Position numbers and translations under genes: made by a program. Below, one piece after another: positions 27,201-34,472 of a stretch of 64,000 nucleotides of DNA (positions are counted from its first letter, which is position 1; each line of letters begins with the position of its first letter). The notes below the pieces were generated by a model, which searched no databases, had not been told where the DNA came from, and worked only from the letters and a program-made list of their open reading frames with translations. Origin of the DNA: Pseudomonas sp. MWU13-2105 (lineage in GTDB: Bacteria; Pseudomonadota; Gammaproteobacteria; Pseudomonadales; Pseudomonadaceae); the NCBI RefSeq assembly GCF_023242315.1, contig NZ_JALLIY010000012.1, positions 186,001 through 250,000 on the forward strand, written 5' to 3'.

Positions 27201-28639
27201 GTGGCGCTATCGGTGCGCAATACCTTCGCTGCGGTGGCGGTCAGCATGCCCTTCGCGGACACGCGGGCCCGGCTGACGTCGATATCGCCCTGCCCGCTGG
27301 TGAGTGTCAGTTGGGCGGCGGAGGTCTGGCTGTCACTCAAGTCGACGGCCGCCGCCTGGGCCTGCAGACTTTCGGCGGCGATATTCTGACCCTTGGCGCT
27401 GAGCTGGCCCGAAGCGTCCAGGGTCAATGATCCGGTCTGCCCCAGCTTGCCACTGCTGTCGACCCCGGCGGCCAGGGTCGAACCACTGGTGCTGCGCAGG
27501 TTCACGGCCGTCACCCGGGTATTGCCCTGGGCAGCGACGATACCGCTGTTGTCGATATCGGCCGTGGTCTTGAGCGTCAGATCGCCCTTGGCGTACAGCG
27601 TGCCACTGTTCTGGACTCCGCTACCTGCATCGACCTGCGTCGAACCGGCACTGCTGATCTGACCGCTGTTTTCCAGACGTCCGTCGGCACGGATCACCAC
27701 CTCGCCGGCACTGGCGCCGATCTGCCCGGCATTGCGCACCCCGACACCGGCGCCATTGCCCACTAGGACGATCTTGCCCGCATACATGCCGCCCAGTTGC
27801 GCGACATCGATGCCGACCACGGGTACAGCCGCAGTGCTGTTGTCGGCGGCGGTCTTGCCGGCCTGGATACTCAAGTCCTTGGCCCAGATACCGGCATTGA
27901 CCTCGACGGTGCGCGCGATGATTTCGGTGTAGTCGCTGTCGCGGGTATCCATCCCGGCACCGTTGATGGAGACCTTGCCGCCGGTGACCTGATAGCCGCG
28001 CAACTCGCCGTTCTCGAGCTGCGCCTTGCCGGTGGTGAGGGTCGCGCGATTGGCGTTGATGAATCCACAGCCGTCACAGCTGATCCCGGATGGGTTGGCG
28101 ATCACCACCTGAGCCCGGGAGCCGGCCACTTCGACATAACCGTTGAGCTGGCTCGGATTGCTCGAATTGACCTCGTTGAGGATCACCCGCGCCGTGCCCC
28201 TGCCCAGCGCCGGGTTGCCATCCACCCAACCGCCAAGCTGGGTCTGACTGTTGGTCGCCGAGTTATTGAGGATCACACCACGCCGATCGACATCGAACTG
28301 TTGATAGGTATTTCGCGACACACCACCCGCGCTGGGCGCGGTGATATTGACCTGGGTGACGCCGTTCCCGGTCACCCCGATGCCCGGCTGCTGCGCGGCA
28401 GGTGCGCCGGGGTCGGCGACCACCGCCGCCTGGGCCGACGAGGCGTCCAGCAGGATCAGGCCGAGCGCCGCCATCAAGGCAAAACGCAGGGGTGTCAGTC
28501 GTACCACGCAGCCGACGCCAGGCGCTGCGCCTGCCACATGACCGCCAGCTGATTTCGAGCCACTGCTCACATTTTCGGCCACCACCATCAACAGGCCGCG
28601 CGCCTTGTTGAAAATGATCCGATACAGATGCTTGTTAAT
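21257..28639 (-). CDS. TpsA/CdiA-like filamentous haemagglutinin with a C-terminal hydrolase-like domain
   Basis: A giant exoprotein of about 2,460 residues. It has an extended signal peptide (KHLYRIIFNKARGLLMVVAE, then a second hydrophobic block ending SSAQA), a TPS secretion domain with NPSGISCDGCGFIN, long FHA-type repeats (many LDNSxG and NxGG units), and a central SDIVWLVAKDV...LVPQVYVRV segment as in CdiA proteins. A pretoxin region (AGTLVITNAERQRLLNGLSV) precedes a C-terminal domain of roughly 240 residues. That domain has GHSRG and later Asp (HNYDPVG) and His (DNTVHNCYG), a likely Ser-Asp-His triad. No VENN motif was seen. The start is probably ATT at 28639, with AAGGA 8 bases upstream; the only other in-frame start is TTG at 28666, without SD. 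Secreted through the TpsB encoded upstream. Confidence 0.9.
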   Translation of the reverse strand: MNKHLYRIIFNKARGLLMVVAENVSSGSKSAGGHVAGAAPGVGCVVRLTPLRFALMAALGLILLDASSAQAAVVADPGAPAAQQPGIGVTGNGVTQVNITAPSAGGVSRNTYQQFDVDRRGVILNNSATNSQTQLGGWVDGNPALGRGTARVILNEVNSSNPSQLNGYVEVAGSRAQVVIANPSGISCDGCGFINANRATLTTGKAQLENGELRGYQVTGGKVSINGAGMDTRDSDYTEIIARTVEVNAGIWAKDLSIQAGKTAADNSTAAVPVVGIDVAQLGGMYAGKIVLVGNGAGVGVRNAGQIGASAGEVVIRADGRLENSGQISSAGSTQVDAGSGVQNSGTLYAKGDLTLKTTADIDNSGIVAAQGNTRVTAVNLRSTSGSTLAAGVDSSGKLGQTGSLTLDASGQLSAKGQNIAAESLQAQAAAVDLSDSQTSAAQLTLTSGQGDIDVSRARVSAKGMLTATAAKVLRTDSATVSAAQVGIKAAQLSNVKGEILQSGLSLASIDLQGALDNSQGVIASQGALNITAASLSNYQGSIGSVKSSLALTATDGLLDNSNGHLQALQSIALVSGQLLNTAGFVGAGQALDITAGSIGNGGAGQLQSGTDATIAATSLDNHGGRIEALGNLKFTIDGKLDNSSGLIRTGADLLMTAGQIDNAGTQGLDQGIEGRTLTLTVDQLGNQGGSIIADQALTVTGSGVLDNQSGKISAGTQFLLTDRNLAAKTQSVSNQGGTLVAGRSLTLNSASYTGNGRALSLGDLSFTLNGDYLNTGLLQANGNLTLATMGGLGNQGSLQAGNLLTLSARQIDNAAAAEISALQVQLSASESLVNRGLIDGQYTRLSAPTLSNLGTGRIYGDQLALAAGTLTNTVENGTAAVIAARVSLDIGAQYLNNSEHGLIFSTGDMAIGGALDSAYHATGQALELNNASATIEALGALTLNAASVRNTNEHFSTREVEVSRQALQQYQLTGSVNRYDPNQISTYNNEVDILVTPEGSNDDWNRYDLTRVVTQTQIASSDPGQILAGANLTINAGQVLNDKSRIIAGGVLQTNANSLTNTEVAGQQVTTDSGALEHFYRIQRKGRDRQGIDSTAYNPAPSVQAISLQPTVYEQNTAPQGSGPQVASLNLGAVGATEVSSRTIQAPSLTPISEVLANSTNNVGGVAERILTGGVNSALPDNALFRSMPGSTSRYLIETDPRFTNYGQWLSSDYMLGRLNLDPAATQQRMGDGFYEQKLIREQVAQLTGRRFVDGYASDEAQYRGLIDNAVTYANNWKLIPGVALTAQQMAQLTSDIVWLVAKDVTLASGEVRSVLVPQVYVRVRDGDINGAGGLMAGQQLNLNVTGNLVNSASLSGRQVVSIKADTLNNLEGRIQGSAVSLDATQDLNNLGGQISADKSLMVSAGRDLNVQSSTITTHSAQGSQTNLSRVAGLFVSDPAANLMATAGRDINLQGAQVVNSGSAGVTSLSAGRDLNLTTVIESRDQSNHWNADNWRTEASRNESGSSLQTQGDLGLRAGNDLNTRAAEVSSAAGAVTASAVRDINIEAGERFNSADEAHKFKGSNGLFSSKTTTTRDTVSQTSALSSTLSGEQTVVQAGRDMTINGSNVVSTSGTVLAAGNDMKVQAATEHLSEQHVRDVKTSGLFSGGAIAVTVGSQQQMDDNRNRESTAAASNIGATDGNVQIDAGGQYRQVGSNVTAPKGDVSIRASEVNILEARNLTQQQQENRFKQSGMTITVTNPVVSAVQTAQRMKKASDHTDDKRMKTLAALSTVFAASDAYTQVMADPASMGGINISISLGASKNQSNSEQNGNTAAGSTVAAGGDVSIVSSGGARSNDLTVQGSQVTAGRDALLKADGNILLVGAQNTMEQHSTNKGSNASIGIGISFGGTKNGISFNASASQSRGNADGNDLVWSNTHIDAGNQVSLVSGKDTNVRGAVVSANTVKAEVGGNLNIESQQDTSTFASEQKSMGAGISLCIPPICAGMSSASFSSSNTKQKSNFASVIEQSGIRAGDGGFDITVNGNTDLKGALIASSDKAIAEGNNRLITDTLTVADIHNVSEASAKASGGDLDTQMLDGKLGMAKALLANSLNNASESDSKSSDTRSAVSAGTLVITNAERQRLLNGLSVDEAITSLNRNTETAHAAVDRLNVAEMGRTVEAEQEIKRELYRQVALLADEAYRKIFVAKARVYEVEKDADGKALRDENDKVRYRELNDEEKQNLKPGPDGKVHIANNGIFNDADGAAKYAEQHSTADTGPQYLIHFEKANNFTSELMIAAYQKSFENDFWGLSNATLQSKDYMAQYGQSGLHIDGHSRGTMTTGNAMESFMRDPSNIGILSDTSMNFFGAAYGVEKADKLLGALQGRDSFSLQAQRDSMALQYQIHNYDPVGRIPVGLNPGTGGTIPPGSNAVWEVLRVLGGDNTVHNCYGNGGVACRAYWEDSPTGKPHFVQVKSQP

Positions 28640-28714
28640 GTTCCAATTCCTTTTGAGCTGCGCCAATCCGTAGAGGCGCCAGATATCAAGATAAAAAACT
28701 GCGGGTTGTGAGAC

Positions 28715-29239
28715 CTAAGGCAGCGGGTGGGTGGCGAACCAGGCACGCGCTTCGGCAGGCAGGACACCGATGCCCTGCCAGGTCTTGATACTCAAGCCAC
28801 GCTCATCGCCCCGATGCCCCAGGTGACGGCCGAAGCGTTGCGCCCAGAGACGACTGTGCAGCAATTTCGATAGCTGCCTGGTATGCCCGAAAGGCGCGAC
28901 CCAGTCGCTGATCCAAAGACGTTCGCCACTGTTCCAGTCGGCCTCCGGCATGCACACCGGCGGGTTGTGCAGATAGCGCTGTTCGGCCTCGGCACTGAGG
29001 TTCATCCACGCCATATAGAACACCGGCCTGCCTTGCTCGCTGGCAAGCATGAACTGGCGCTGCTTGATCGCCGGCAGCAGCAGCGCCGACAAGCTATGCA
29101 ACGGCGCATCGCGATGAGCCGCCGAGTGCATCCACAGCCAGACGGCGGAGCCGAGCACGCTCGCTTCGTTCCAGGGTTCGTCGAACAGCTGGGGTGCAAG
29201 GATTTCAAGACTGCCAAAACGCATATCTGCCTCCGTCAA
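28715..29239 (-). CDS. HlyC-like toxin-activating lysine acyltransferase (CdiC-like)
   Basis: A 174-residue protein of the HlyC/RTX toxin acyltransferase family, which moves a fatty acyl group from acyl-ACP to toxin lysines. GSAVWLWMHSAAHRDAPL carries the conserved His (residue 42), and GERLWISDWVAPFGH carries the conserved Asp (residue 112); their spacing of 70 matches the His23/Asp92 pair of HlyC. The family segments RPVFYMAWMNLSAEAEQRYL are also clear. Its ATG overlaps the tpsB stop by 4 bases, indicating translational coupling, and tpsA follows after 75 bases. No RTX toxin is present, so TpsA is the probable substrate, as in cdiBCAI-type loci. Confidence 0.88.
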   Translation of the reverse strand: MTEADMRFGSLEILAPQLFDEPWNEASVLGSAVWLWMHSAAHRDAPLHSLSALLLPAIKQRQFMLASEQGRPVFYMAWMNLSAEAEQRYLHNPPVCMPEADWNSGERLWISDWVAPFGHTRQLSKLLHSRLWAQRFGRHLGHRGDERGLSIKTWQGIGVLPAEARAWFATHPLP

Positions 29240-30996
29240 AATGACCAGCTGAGATTGAAACCAGCAGTCACATCGGCCGTCTCAAAGTTCTTGGGTTTCA
29301 TAAGTGGTTGGCCAAGGAACAGGTCGTAGGACACCTGCTTGTAGCCACCGCGCATACCGACCACCGCACCGGCGAGTCGATTCCCGGACAGGTACTGGGC
29401 GGAGTGTCCGCCGACCTCGCCATAATCGACGCCGAGATAGAGTTCCTGGCTGTTCTGGAAGACAAACCAGCCCAGGTCATTGCGCAAGGTCCAGCCCCGT
29501 TCGGCGGAGAGGATCTGTTCGCCATCGAACCCGCGGACGCTGTAGCGCCCCCCGATGGAGAAGCGATCCTGGGCCACCAGCGGCGAGCGGTCCCATTGGC
29601 TACGCCAAGCGCCGATGTAGCGAAATTGCTGTGTCCCGATACGGAATGGGCTTTGCAGTTGAGCGCTGGCGCTGATGATCTTCGACCGTGAAGTCCCCTC
29701 GTCGAGGTCTTCTTCCGGTGCGCGCAAGGCATGGAACGCCCCGGTACCGCGTCGATAGCTCAAGCCCAGATCCAGGGTGTTGCTGCCAATGAACTCGCGA
29801 TGATCCAGCCCCATCTGCCACCCGGCCATGCGCCGGCGCTGCACTTCAATTTCGGTGTCATCGATGTAGTTGCTGGAAGTCCGCGTCCAGCCACTGACCC
29901 AGGCCGACGTCTTGCGCACGGCGTCACGGTAGAGCAGTCGAGAAAGTTTCAGCTCGTTGTTGTTACTGTGGCCCTGATAGTCATAACTCTGATTGTTCCC
30001 GGCCACGGTCTGGTGATAGTAGTACTCGCTGGAGGTCAGCCCCAGTTGCCAGTAGTCGTACGGCAGCGAGTAGTACAGGGTGTGCCCTTCGGAACCACGA
30101 TCACCACTTTTGCCACCGCCCAGGTTGTGGCTGAAACTGGCATAGAACAGGTCATTGAGGCTCAGCGGATTGTCCAGCGACAACGCGACGTTGCCCTGAT
30201 ACCTGCCGGTGTCCTTGCTACCCGAGTCGTCCATCGACAGGCTCACGCGCGCAATGGAAGCTTGCTTCCAGAGGATCACCACATCGCTTTCACCCGGTTT
30301 GGCATCGGCGTCGGTTGCCGGCGTGATCTGCACGTCGGCCTCGGCCGTGGGCACCCGTTTGAAGTTCTCCAGCGCCTGTTCGATGTCCCGCAGGTTCAAC
30401 AGCTCACCGGGTTGGGCGGGCATGGCGTTCCACAGTGTCGCCCGCGACGAGGTGCCGTCGGCAAACCGGATATGTTTGATGCGTCCCGGAATCAGTACCA
30501 GGGAAAGCGTCCCCTGGCTCAGGTCCTGAGGTGCTGCCAGCACCCGCGTGGTGACGAAGCCCCGCGCAATGATCAGGTTCTGTATGCGCTTCATGGTCAG
30601 GTTGATGCCCGCAGCACCCAGGCAACGACCTAGTGCGGGATCAGACGCCGGGTTGGCGGCACGCAGGGCCCACTGGAAAGCCGCCGAATCCTCGCCTTCG
30701 AGCACAATATGGCGAATGGTGAAGCAGGGCGCTTCATGGGCCGGCAGCAGGCCCTGGCCATCATCGGCGGAAGCCTTGAGGCGTACGTCAGGGGAGGAGT
30801 CGAGCTGCTCACGCAGGACACGTTCGCGCTCTTGCTGGCGCAGCAACGGCTGTTCCGGTGCCACCGGCTCGGCCGCCATGGCCGTGAGGCTGGCAGACAG
30901 GCTGATGACTGCGAAAGGGTAAAACGAGCGTTGCAAAACTGACCGACCGGTCACACTGGCATGCAACCGGGCACACAAACGAGGCTTGAAAAACAC
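29236..30996 (-). CDS. TpsB outer-membrane transporter (ShlB/FhaC/HecB family)
   Basis: A 586-residue two-partner-secretion pore. After a signal peptide ending LTAMAAEP, a proline-rich linker precedes a POTRA region (CFTIRHIVLEGEDSAAFQWA; GINLTMKRIQNLIIARGFVT). The barrel contains the conserved lid-loop motif RFSIGGRYSVRGFDGE and ends with the aromatic LSWSF. It should export the TpsA encoded in the same unit. GTG at 30996, with AGGGA about 7 bases upstream, is the preferred start; the frame runs on to 31035. It is the first gene of the operon, divergent from an AraC regulator. Confidence 0.92.
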   Translation of the reverse strand: MFFKPRLCARLHASVTGRSVLQRSFYPFAVISLSASLTAMAAEPVAPEQPLLRQQERERVLREQLDSSPDVRLKASADDGQGLLPAHEAPCFTIRHIVLEGEDSAAFQWALRAANPASDPALGRCLGAAGINLTMKRIQNLIIARGFVTTRVLAAPQDLSQGTLSLVLIPGRIKHIRFADGTSSRATLWNAMPAQPGELLNLRDIEQALENFKRVPTAEADVQITPATDADAKPGESDVVILWKQASIARVSLSMDDSGSKDTGRYQGNVALSLDNPLSLNDLFYASFSHNLGGGKSGDRGSEGHTLYYSLPYDYWQLGLTSSEYYYHQTVAGNNQSYDYQGHSNNNELKLSRLLYRDAVRKTSAWVSGWTRTSSNYIDDTEIEVQRRRMAGWQMGLDHREFIGSNTLDLGLSYRRGTGAFHALRAPEEDLDEGTSRSKIISASAQLQSPFRIGTQQFRYIGAWRSQWDRSPLVAQDRFSIGGRYSVRGFDGEQILSAERGWTLRNDLGWFVFQNSQELYLGVDYGEVGGHSAQYLSGNRLAGAVVGMRGGYKQVSYDLFLGQPLMKPKNFETADVTAGFNLSWSF

Positions 30997-31242
30997 GACA
31001 CATCCCTGAGAATAAAACGTCCTGCAATGCACCATGAGTCAGCGCATTGTCGAGCACTTGTATTGAAGAACCGACAAGAGCGAAACAATTAGATACATCG
31101 ACTCAGGAAAGTTCCGAATCCCAGAGAAACAAACGAGCCGGCGACGACAACCCCGCACAAACCAAAATCCCGCATAGCGTCGCAAAGACCGCCCTCGCCC
31201 CTTAGAATGTCGGCATCCGGTCAGTCGTTAAGGACAGTGTCG

Positions 31243-32148
31243 ATGTCGAGCCCCTCCCGTGTGCGCACCTATGGCATGCAGCAACGCAGCGACCGCCCGG
31301 ACTTCTATATCCGTGACAAACAGGCCCGCCCGGCCATCGTCACCCCACACCGGCATGACTATTTCCAGATCCAGATCAACCTGGGCGGCGACACCGTGCA
31401 GCACATCGGCGGCGCCATCCGACCTTATCCGCGCCAGGCCCTGGCGTTTATCCTGCCCCATCGCCTGCACCTGATCCCGCACCCGGAAGACGGCAATTTT
31501 GTCCTGATCAACTTTTCCCAGGCGTTTTTCCTGCCGCACCTGCATTGCGACCCGTTGGATCTGGAGGACCTCTCTATCCATGACCTGCCGGAGCTATCAC
31601 CGTTCCAGCATCAGGAGCACCTGGATTTTATCCTCGCCGACCATGACTTCGCCGAAGTCCTGCTCCTGCTGGAAAAGATGCGCGAGCTGGATCAGGGTCG
31701 CGATCTTGGCACCCGCCAGGCGCTCAAGGGCTGCCTGCTGCAACTGACCGGCAAGATCTGCAGCCTGTATGCAGACGAGTTGCAGGCCCTGTCGGCGAAC
31801 AAGGCGGCACGACGCGGCCGACGGGATGCACTGGCGCGGGTCTCGAGTTATCTGCGCGAGCATATCGCCGACCCGGCGCTGAACCTCAAGGACACCGCCG
31901 AGGCAGCCTTTCTGTCGCCCAACTACCTGACCCACTTGCTGCGCAAGGAAACCGGCAGCACCTTCTCGGAGCTGGTCCTGGAACGCCGCATGCGCCTGGC
32001 GCGCACGCATCTGCTCAACAGCGAAAAGCCGGTGAGCCAGATTGCGCAACTGTGTGGTTTTGCCGACGAGGCCTACTTTTCACGCCGTTTCAAGGCCACC
32101 CAGGGCCTGCCACCGGGGCAGTTTCGGCGCCAGCGGCAAGAATCCTGA
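31243..32148 (+). CDS. AraC family transcriptional regulator
   Basis: A 301-residue regulator with an N-terminal cupin-like sensing domain (HRHDYFQIQINLGGDTVQHI) and a C-terminal double helix-turn-helix (LKDTAEAAFLSPNYLTHLLR; SQIAQLCGFADEAYFSRRFK). AAGGA lies 8 bases before ATG 31243, so I did not use the upstream ATG at 31207. It is divergent from tpsB with a 246-base gap, so it may control the TPS operon or an unlinked target; no operator was identified. It ends one base from the convergent rtcA remnant. Confidence 0.88.
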   Translation: MSSPSRVRTYGMQQRSDRPDFYIRDKQARPAIVTPHRHDYFQIQINLGGDTVQHIGGAIRPYPRQALAFILPHRLHLIPHPEDGNFVLINFSQAFFLPHLHCDPLDLEDLSIHDLPELSPFQHQEHLDFILADHDFAEVLLLLEKMRELDQGRDLGTRQALKGCLLQLTGKICSLYADELQALSANKAARRGRRDALARVSSYLREHIADPALNLKDTAEAAFLSPNYLTHLLRKETGSTFSELVLERRMRLARTHLLNSEKPVSQIAQLCGFADEAYFSRRFKATQGLPPGQFRRQRQES

Positions 32149-32149
32149 A

Positions 32150-32365
32150 TCAGGCCCGACACTCGACGTGCAACACCCCGTCCGCCGCTGTCGTACAGGT
32201 AATCCTCAGCGGCAGAAAACTCTCGATCACGCGAATATTGCTGTACAGATGCTCAGTCATGCCGGGCGTAGTGAAACGCCCCGTCACCATCGACAGACTC
32301 AGCCCGCTACGCAATACCTGCCCGCCTCCCATGGCGCCATCCAGGTCAATCACATCCCTTTCCAT
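32150..32365 (-). pseudogene. rtcA: rtcA with a large in-frame internal deletion
   Basis: A 71-codon frame that joins the beginning and end of RNA 3'-phosphate cyclase. IDLDGAMGGGQVLRSGLSLS matches the RtcA N-terminus. Directly after MVTG the sequence jumps to RFTTPGMTEHLYSNIRVIES and FLPLRI, which match the last 40 or so residues of RtcA. About 260-270 codons, including the adenylylation site, are missing. The SD (AAGGA), ATG and stop are intact and the junction keeps frame, so a short product may still be made. It lies 9 bases after the nucleotidyltransferase gene, at the end of the rsr-rtcB unit where intact rtcA is normally found. Confidence 0.85.
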
Positions 32366-32374
32366 ATCCTTCCT

Positions 32375-33163
32375 TCATGCATAGCTGTAAACCATTTCCC
32401 TCAGGTAGCGATCCAGCCGTTGACTGTCTTCAGTGGTACGCGGCAATACCGGTACCGGACGCTCCAATTGTGTTTCGATAAACCCGTGCAGCGCCGGACG
32501 CCGAGGGCCGTAGGCGGATTCATCCGCACTGCGCTTAAGCCGTAGTAACTCATCAACCTCCTCCAGCAACAGCGGATCGTCGACGGTCTTGAGCAGGGCA
32601 TCGAACGTCATGGGCGGGCGACCCAATCCCATGTCGATCCAGCGCACCGCCAACAAAGGTCGCAGCACGTAGAAATATTTCTTGAAACGCACTGTCTCGC
32701 CTTGCAAGTAGCCGCGGAAATTCTTCCTGGCCATCGACAGGTAGTGATTGCGCGCGGCTGGCGGGCTATAGAACGCTTCAGCCAGTTCACGCAACGACCG
32801 GGTCGCGACCTCTTCGCTGTGATACACCAAGGGCGAGTCGAGCCATTCGAGCAAGGTCGGGTTGGACTTGCGCAACAACCCGAGGGTCTTGCGCAGCTCC
32901 CAGCCGCTGATATCCAGCTCGTCGTCCAAGGGCCGTTCGATCACATCCCGAGCCTCACTGACCTGGATGAACCAGTCCGGTTTTTCCACATAGACAAACC
33001 GCACATCGTAATCACTGTCCGTCGACGAAAAGCCCCAGGCGCGGCTGCCGGACTCGCAGGCATACAGCACCTTGACGTTGCGCTCGCGCTCTATCCGCGC
33101 AAGCTCCTCCAGCACCCGGGCGCGCATGGCGCTATCCAGCGGGTGACGTTCTGCATGTTCCAT
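32375..33163 (-). CDS. nucleotidyltransferase of the RNA repair locus
   Basis: A 262-residue pol-beta-fold nucleotidyltransferase with the active-site signature CESGSRAWGFSSTDSDYDVR (GS...DxD) at about residues 35-55. The C-terminal helical part contains ARKNFRGYLQGETVRFKKYF. Proteins of this type are found in Rtc loci and may add nucleotides to RNA ends, but no activity is established from sequence. AAGGA lies 8 bases before the ATG. It sits between rtcB and the broken rtcA on the same strand, so it is part of the RtcR-controlled unit. Confidence 0.85.
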   Translation of the reverse strand: MEHAERHPLDSAMRARVLEELARIERERNVKVLYACESGSRAWGFSSTDSDYDVRFVYVEKPDWFIQVSEARDVIERPLDDELDISGWELRKTLGLLRKSNPTLLEWLDSPLVYHSEEVATRSLRELAEAFYSPPAARNHYLSMARKNFRGYLQGETVRFKKYFYVLRPLLAVRWIDMGLGRPPMTFDALLKTVDDPLLLEEVDELLRLKRSADESAYGPRRPALHGFIETQLERPVPVLPRTTEDSQRLDRYLREMVYSYA

Positions 33164-33185
33164 CTTTATTTCCTTTCAATCCGCT

Positions 33186-34412
33186 CTATCCCTTTACACA
33201 CACCACCTGCCGCAAGGTGTGCAACACTTCCACCAACTCGCGCTGGGCGTGCATGACCTGGTCAATGTCCTTGTAGGCCATCGGAATCTCATCGATCACC
33301 GCCGCGTCCTTGCGGCACTCCACGTGGGCCGTTGCCCGGATCTGGTCCTCGACGGTGAACAGTTGCTTGGCCCGGGTACGGCTCATCGTCCGTCCGGCAC
33401 CATGGCTGCAGGAGCAAAACGACTCTTCGTTGCCCAGCCCGCGCACGATGAAGCTCTTGGCCCCCATGGAACCTGGAATGATCCCCAGTTCGCCCTTCTT
33501 CGCCGACACCGCCCCCTTGCGGGTCACCAGAACCTCTTCACCGAAGTGCCGCTCCTTCTGCACATAGTTGTGATGGCAGTTCACCGCCTCCAGCGCTACA
33601 TCAAAGGGCTTGCTGATCACCTGGCGTGTCGCCGCGATCACTGCCTGCATCATCAGCGCACGGTTCTGCCGGGCGAAATCCTGGGCCCAGCCGACGGCTT
33701 CGACATAATCGTCGAAATGCTGGCTGCCCTCTTCAAAGTACGCCAGGTCCCGATCCGGCAGGTTGGCGATATGCTCGCGCATATCGGCCCGGGCCATCTC
33801 GATGAACAAGTTGCCGATGGCGTTGCCGACGCCACGCGAACCGCTGTGCAACATGAACCAGACGCGGTTCGTCTCATCCAGACAGACTTCGATGAAGTGA
33901 TTGCCTGAACCCAGCGTCCCCAGGTGACTGCGGTTATTGCTCTTCGCAAGCTTGGGATACTTGTCGGTGATCGCCTTGAACCGCGACTCCAGCGCCGACC
34001 ACGCCAGATCAGCCGCGCTCGGAACATGATCCCAGGCGCCCTTATCTCGACCGCCGCGAGTACCGCTACGCCCATGGGGCACTGCCCGCTCGATGGCCGT
34101 GCGCAAACCGTGCAGGTTGTCCGGCAGATCACTGGCGGTCAGCGAGGTGCAGGCGGCAATCATGCCGCAGCCAATATCAACGCCGACCGCCGCCGGGATG
34201 ATCGCGCCCATTGTGGGAATCACACTGCCAATGGTCGAGCCCTTGCCCAGGTGCACGTCCGGCATCACCGCCATATGTTTGAAAATGAACGGCATCCTTG
34301 CCGTATTCATCAGTTGCTCACGAGCCTCTGGCTCGACCGGGACGCCCTGGGTCCAGAGTTTGATCGGCTTGCCGTTGGCGACTTCGAGCAAGGTGTAGGT
34401 CTGGTCTTGCAT
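33186..34412 (-). CDS. rtcB: RNA-splicing ligase RtcB
   Basis: A 408-residue GTP- and Mn-dependent 3'-5' RNA ligase, the usual length for the family. It shows VGVDIGCGMIAA (metal-binding Asp and Cys), LGTLGSGNHFIEV, HSGSRGVGNAIG, the HH site in NCHHNYVQKE, and SCSHGAGRTMSRTRA with the guanylylated His. I chose ATG 34412 (MQDQTYTLLE), which leaves the preceding 388 bases to the Y-RNA region; an upstream in-frame extension would read through those RNAs. It seals 2',3'-cyclic phosphate or 3'-phosphate ends with 5'-OH ends and probably acts with the Rsr/Y-RNA encoded upstream. Confidence 0.95.
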   Translation of the reverse strand: MQDQTYTLLEVANGKPIKLWTQGVPVEPEAREQLMNTARMPFIFKHMAVMPDVHLGKGSTIGSVIPTMGAIIPAAVGVDIGCGMIAACTSLTASDLPDNLHGLRTAIERAVPHGRSGTRGGRDKGAWDHVPSAADLAWSALESRFKAITDKYPKLAKSNNRSHLGTLGSGNHFIEVCLDETNRVWFMLHSGSRGVGNAIGNLFIEMARADMREHIANLPDRDLAYFEEGSQHFDDYVEAVGWAQDFARQNRALMMQAVIAATRQVISKPFDVALEAVNCHHNYVQKERHFGEEVLVTRKGAVSAKKGELGIIPGSMGAKSFIVRGLGNEESFCSCSHGAGRTMSRTRAKQLFTVEDQIRATAHVECRKDAAVIDEIPMAYKDIDQVMHAQRELVEVLHTLRQVVCVKG

Positions 34413-34472
34413 ATTCTTCATTTCCTGATGGCCAAAACACCGGCCTTGTCCTGGGTTAACGGCGACAACAAA

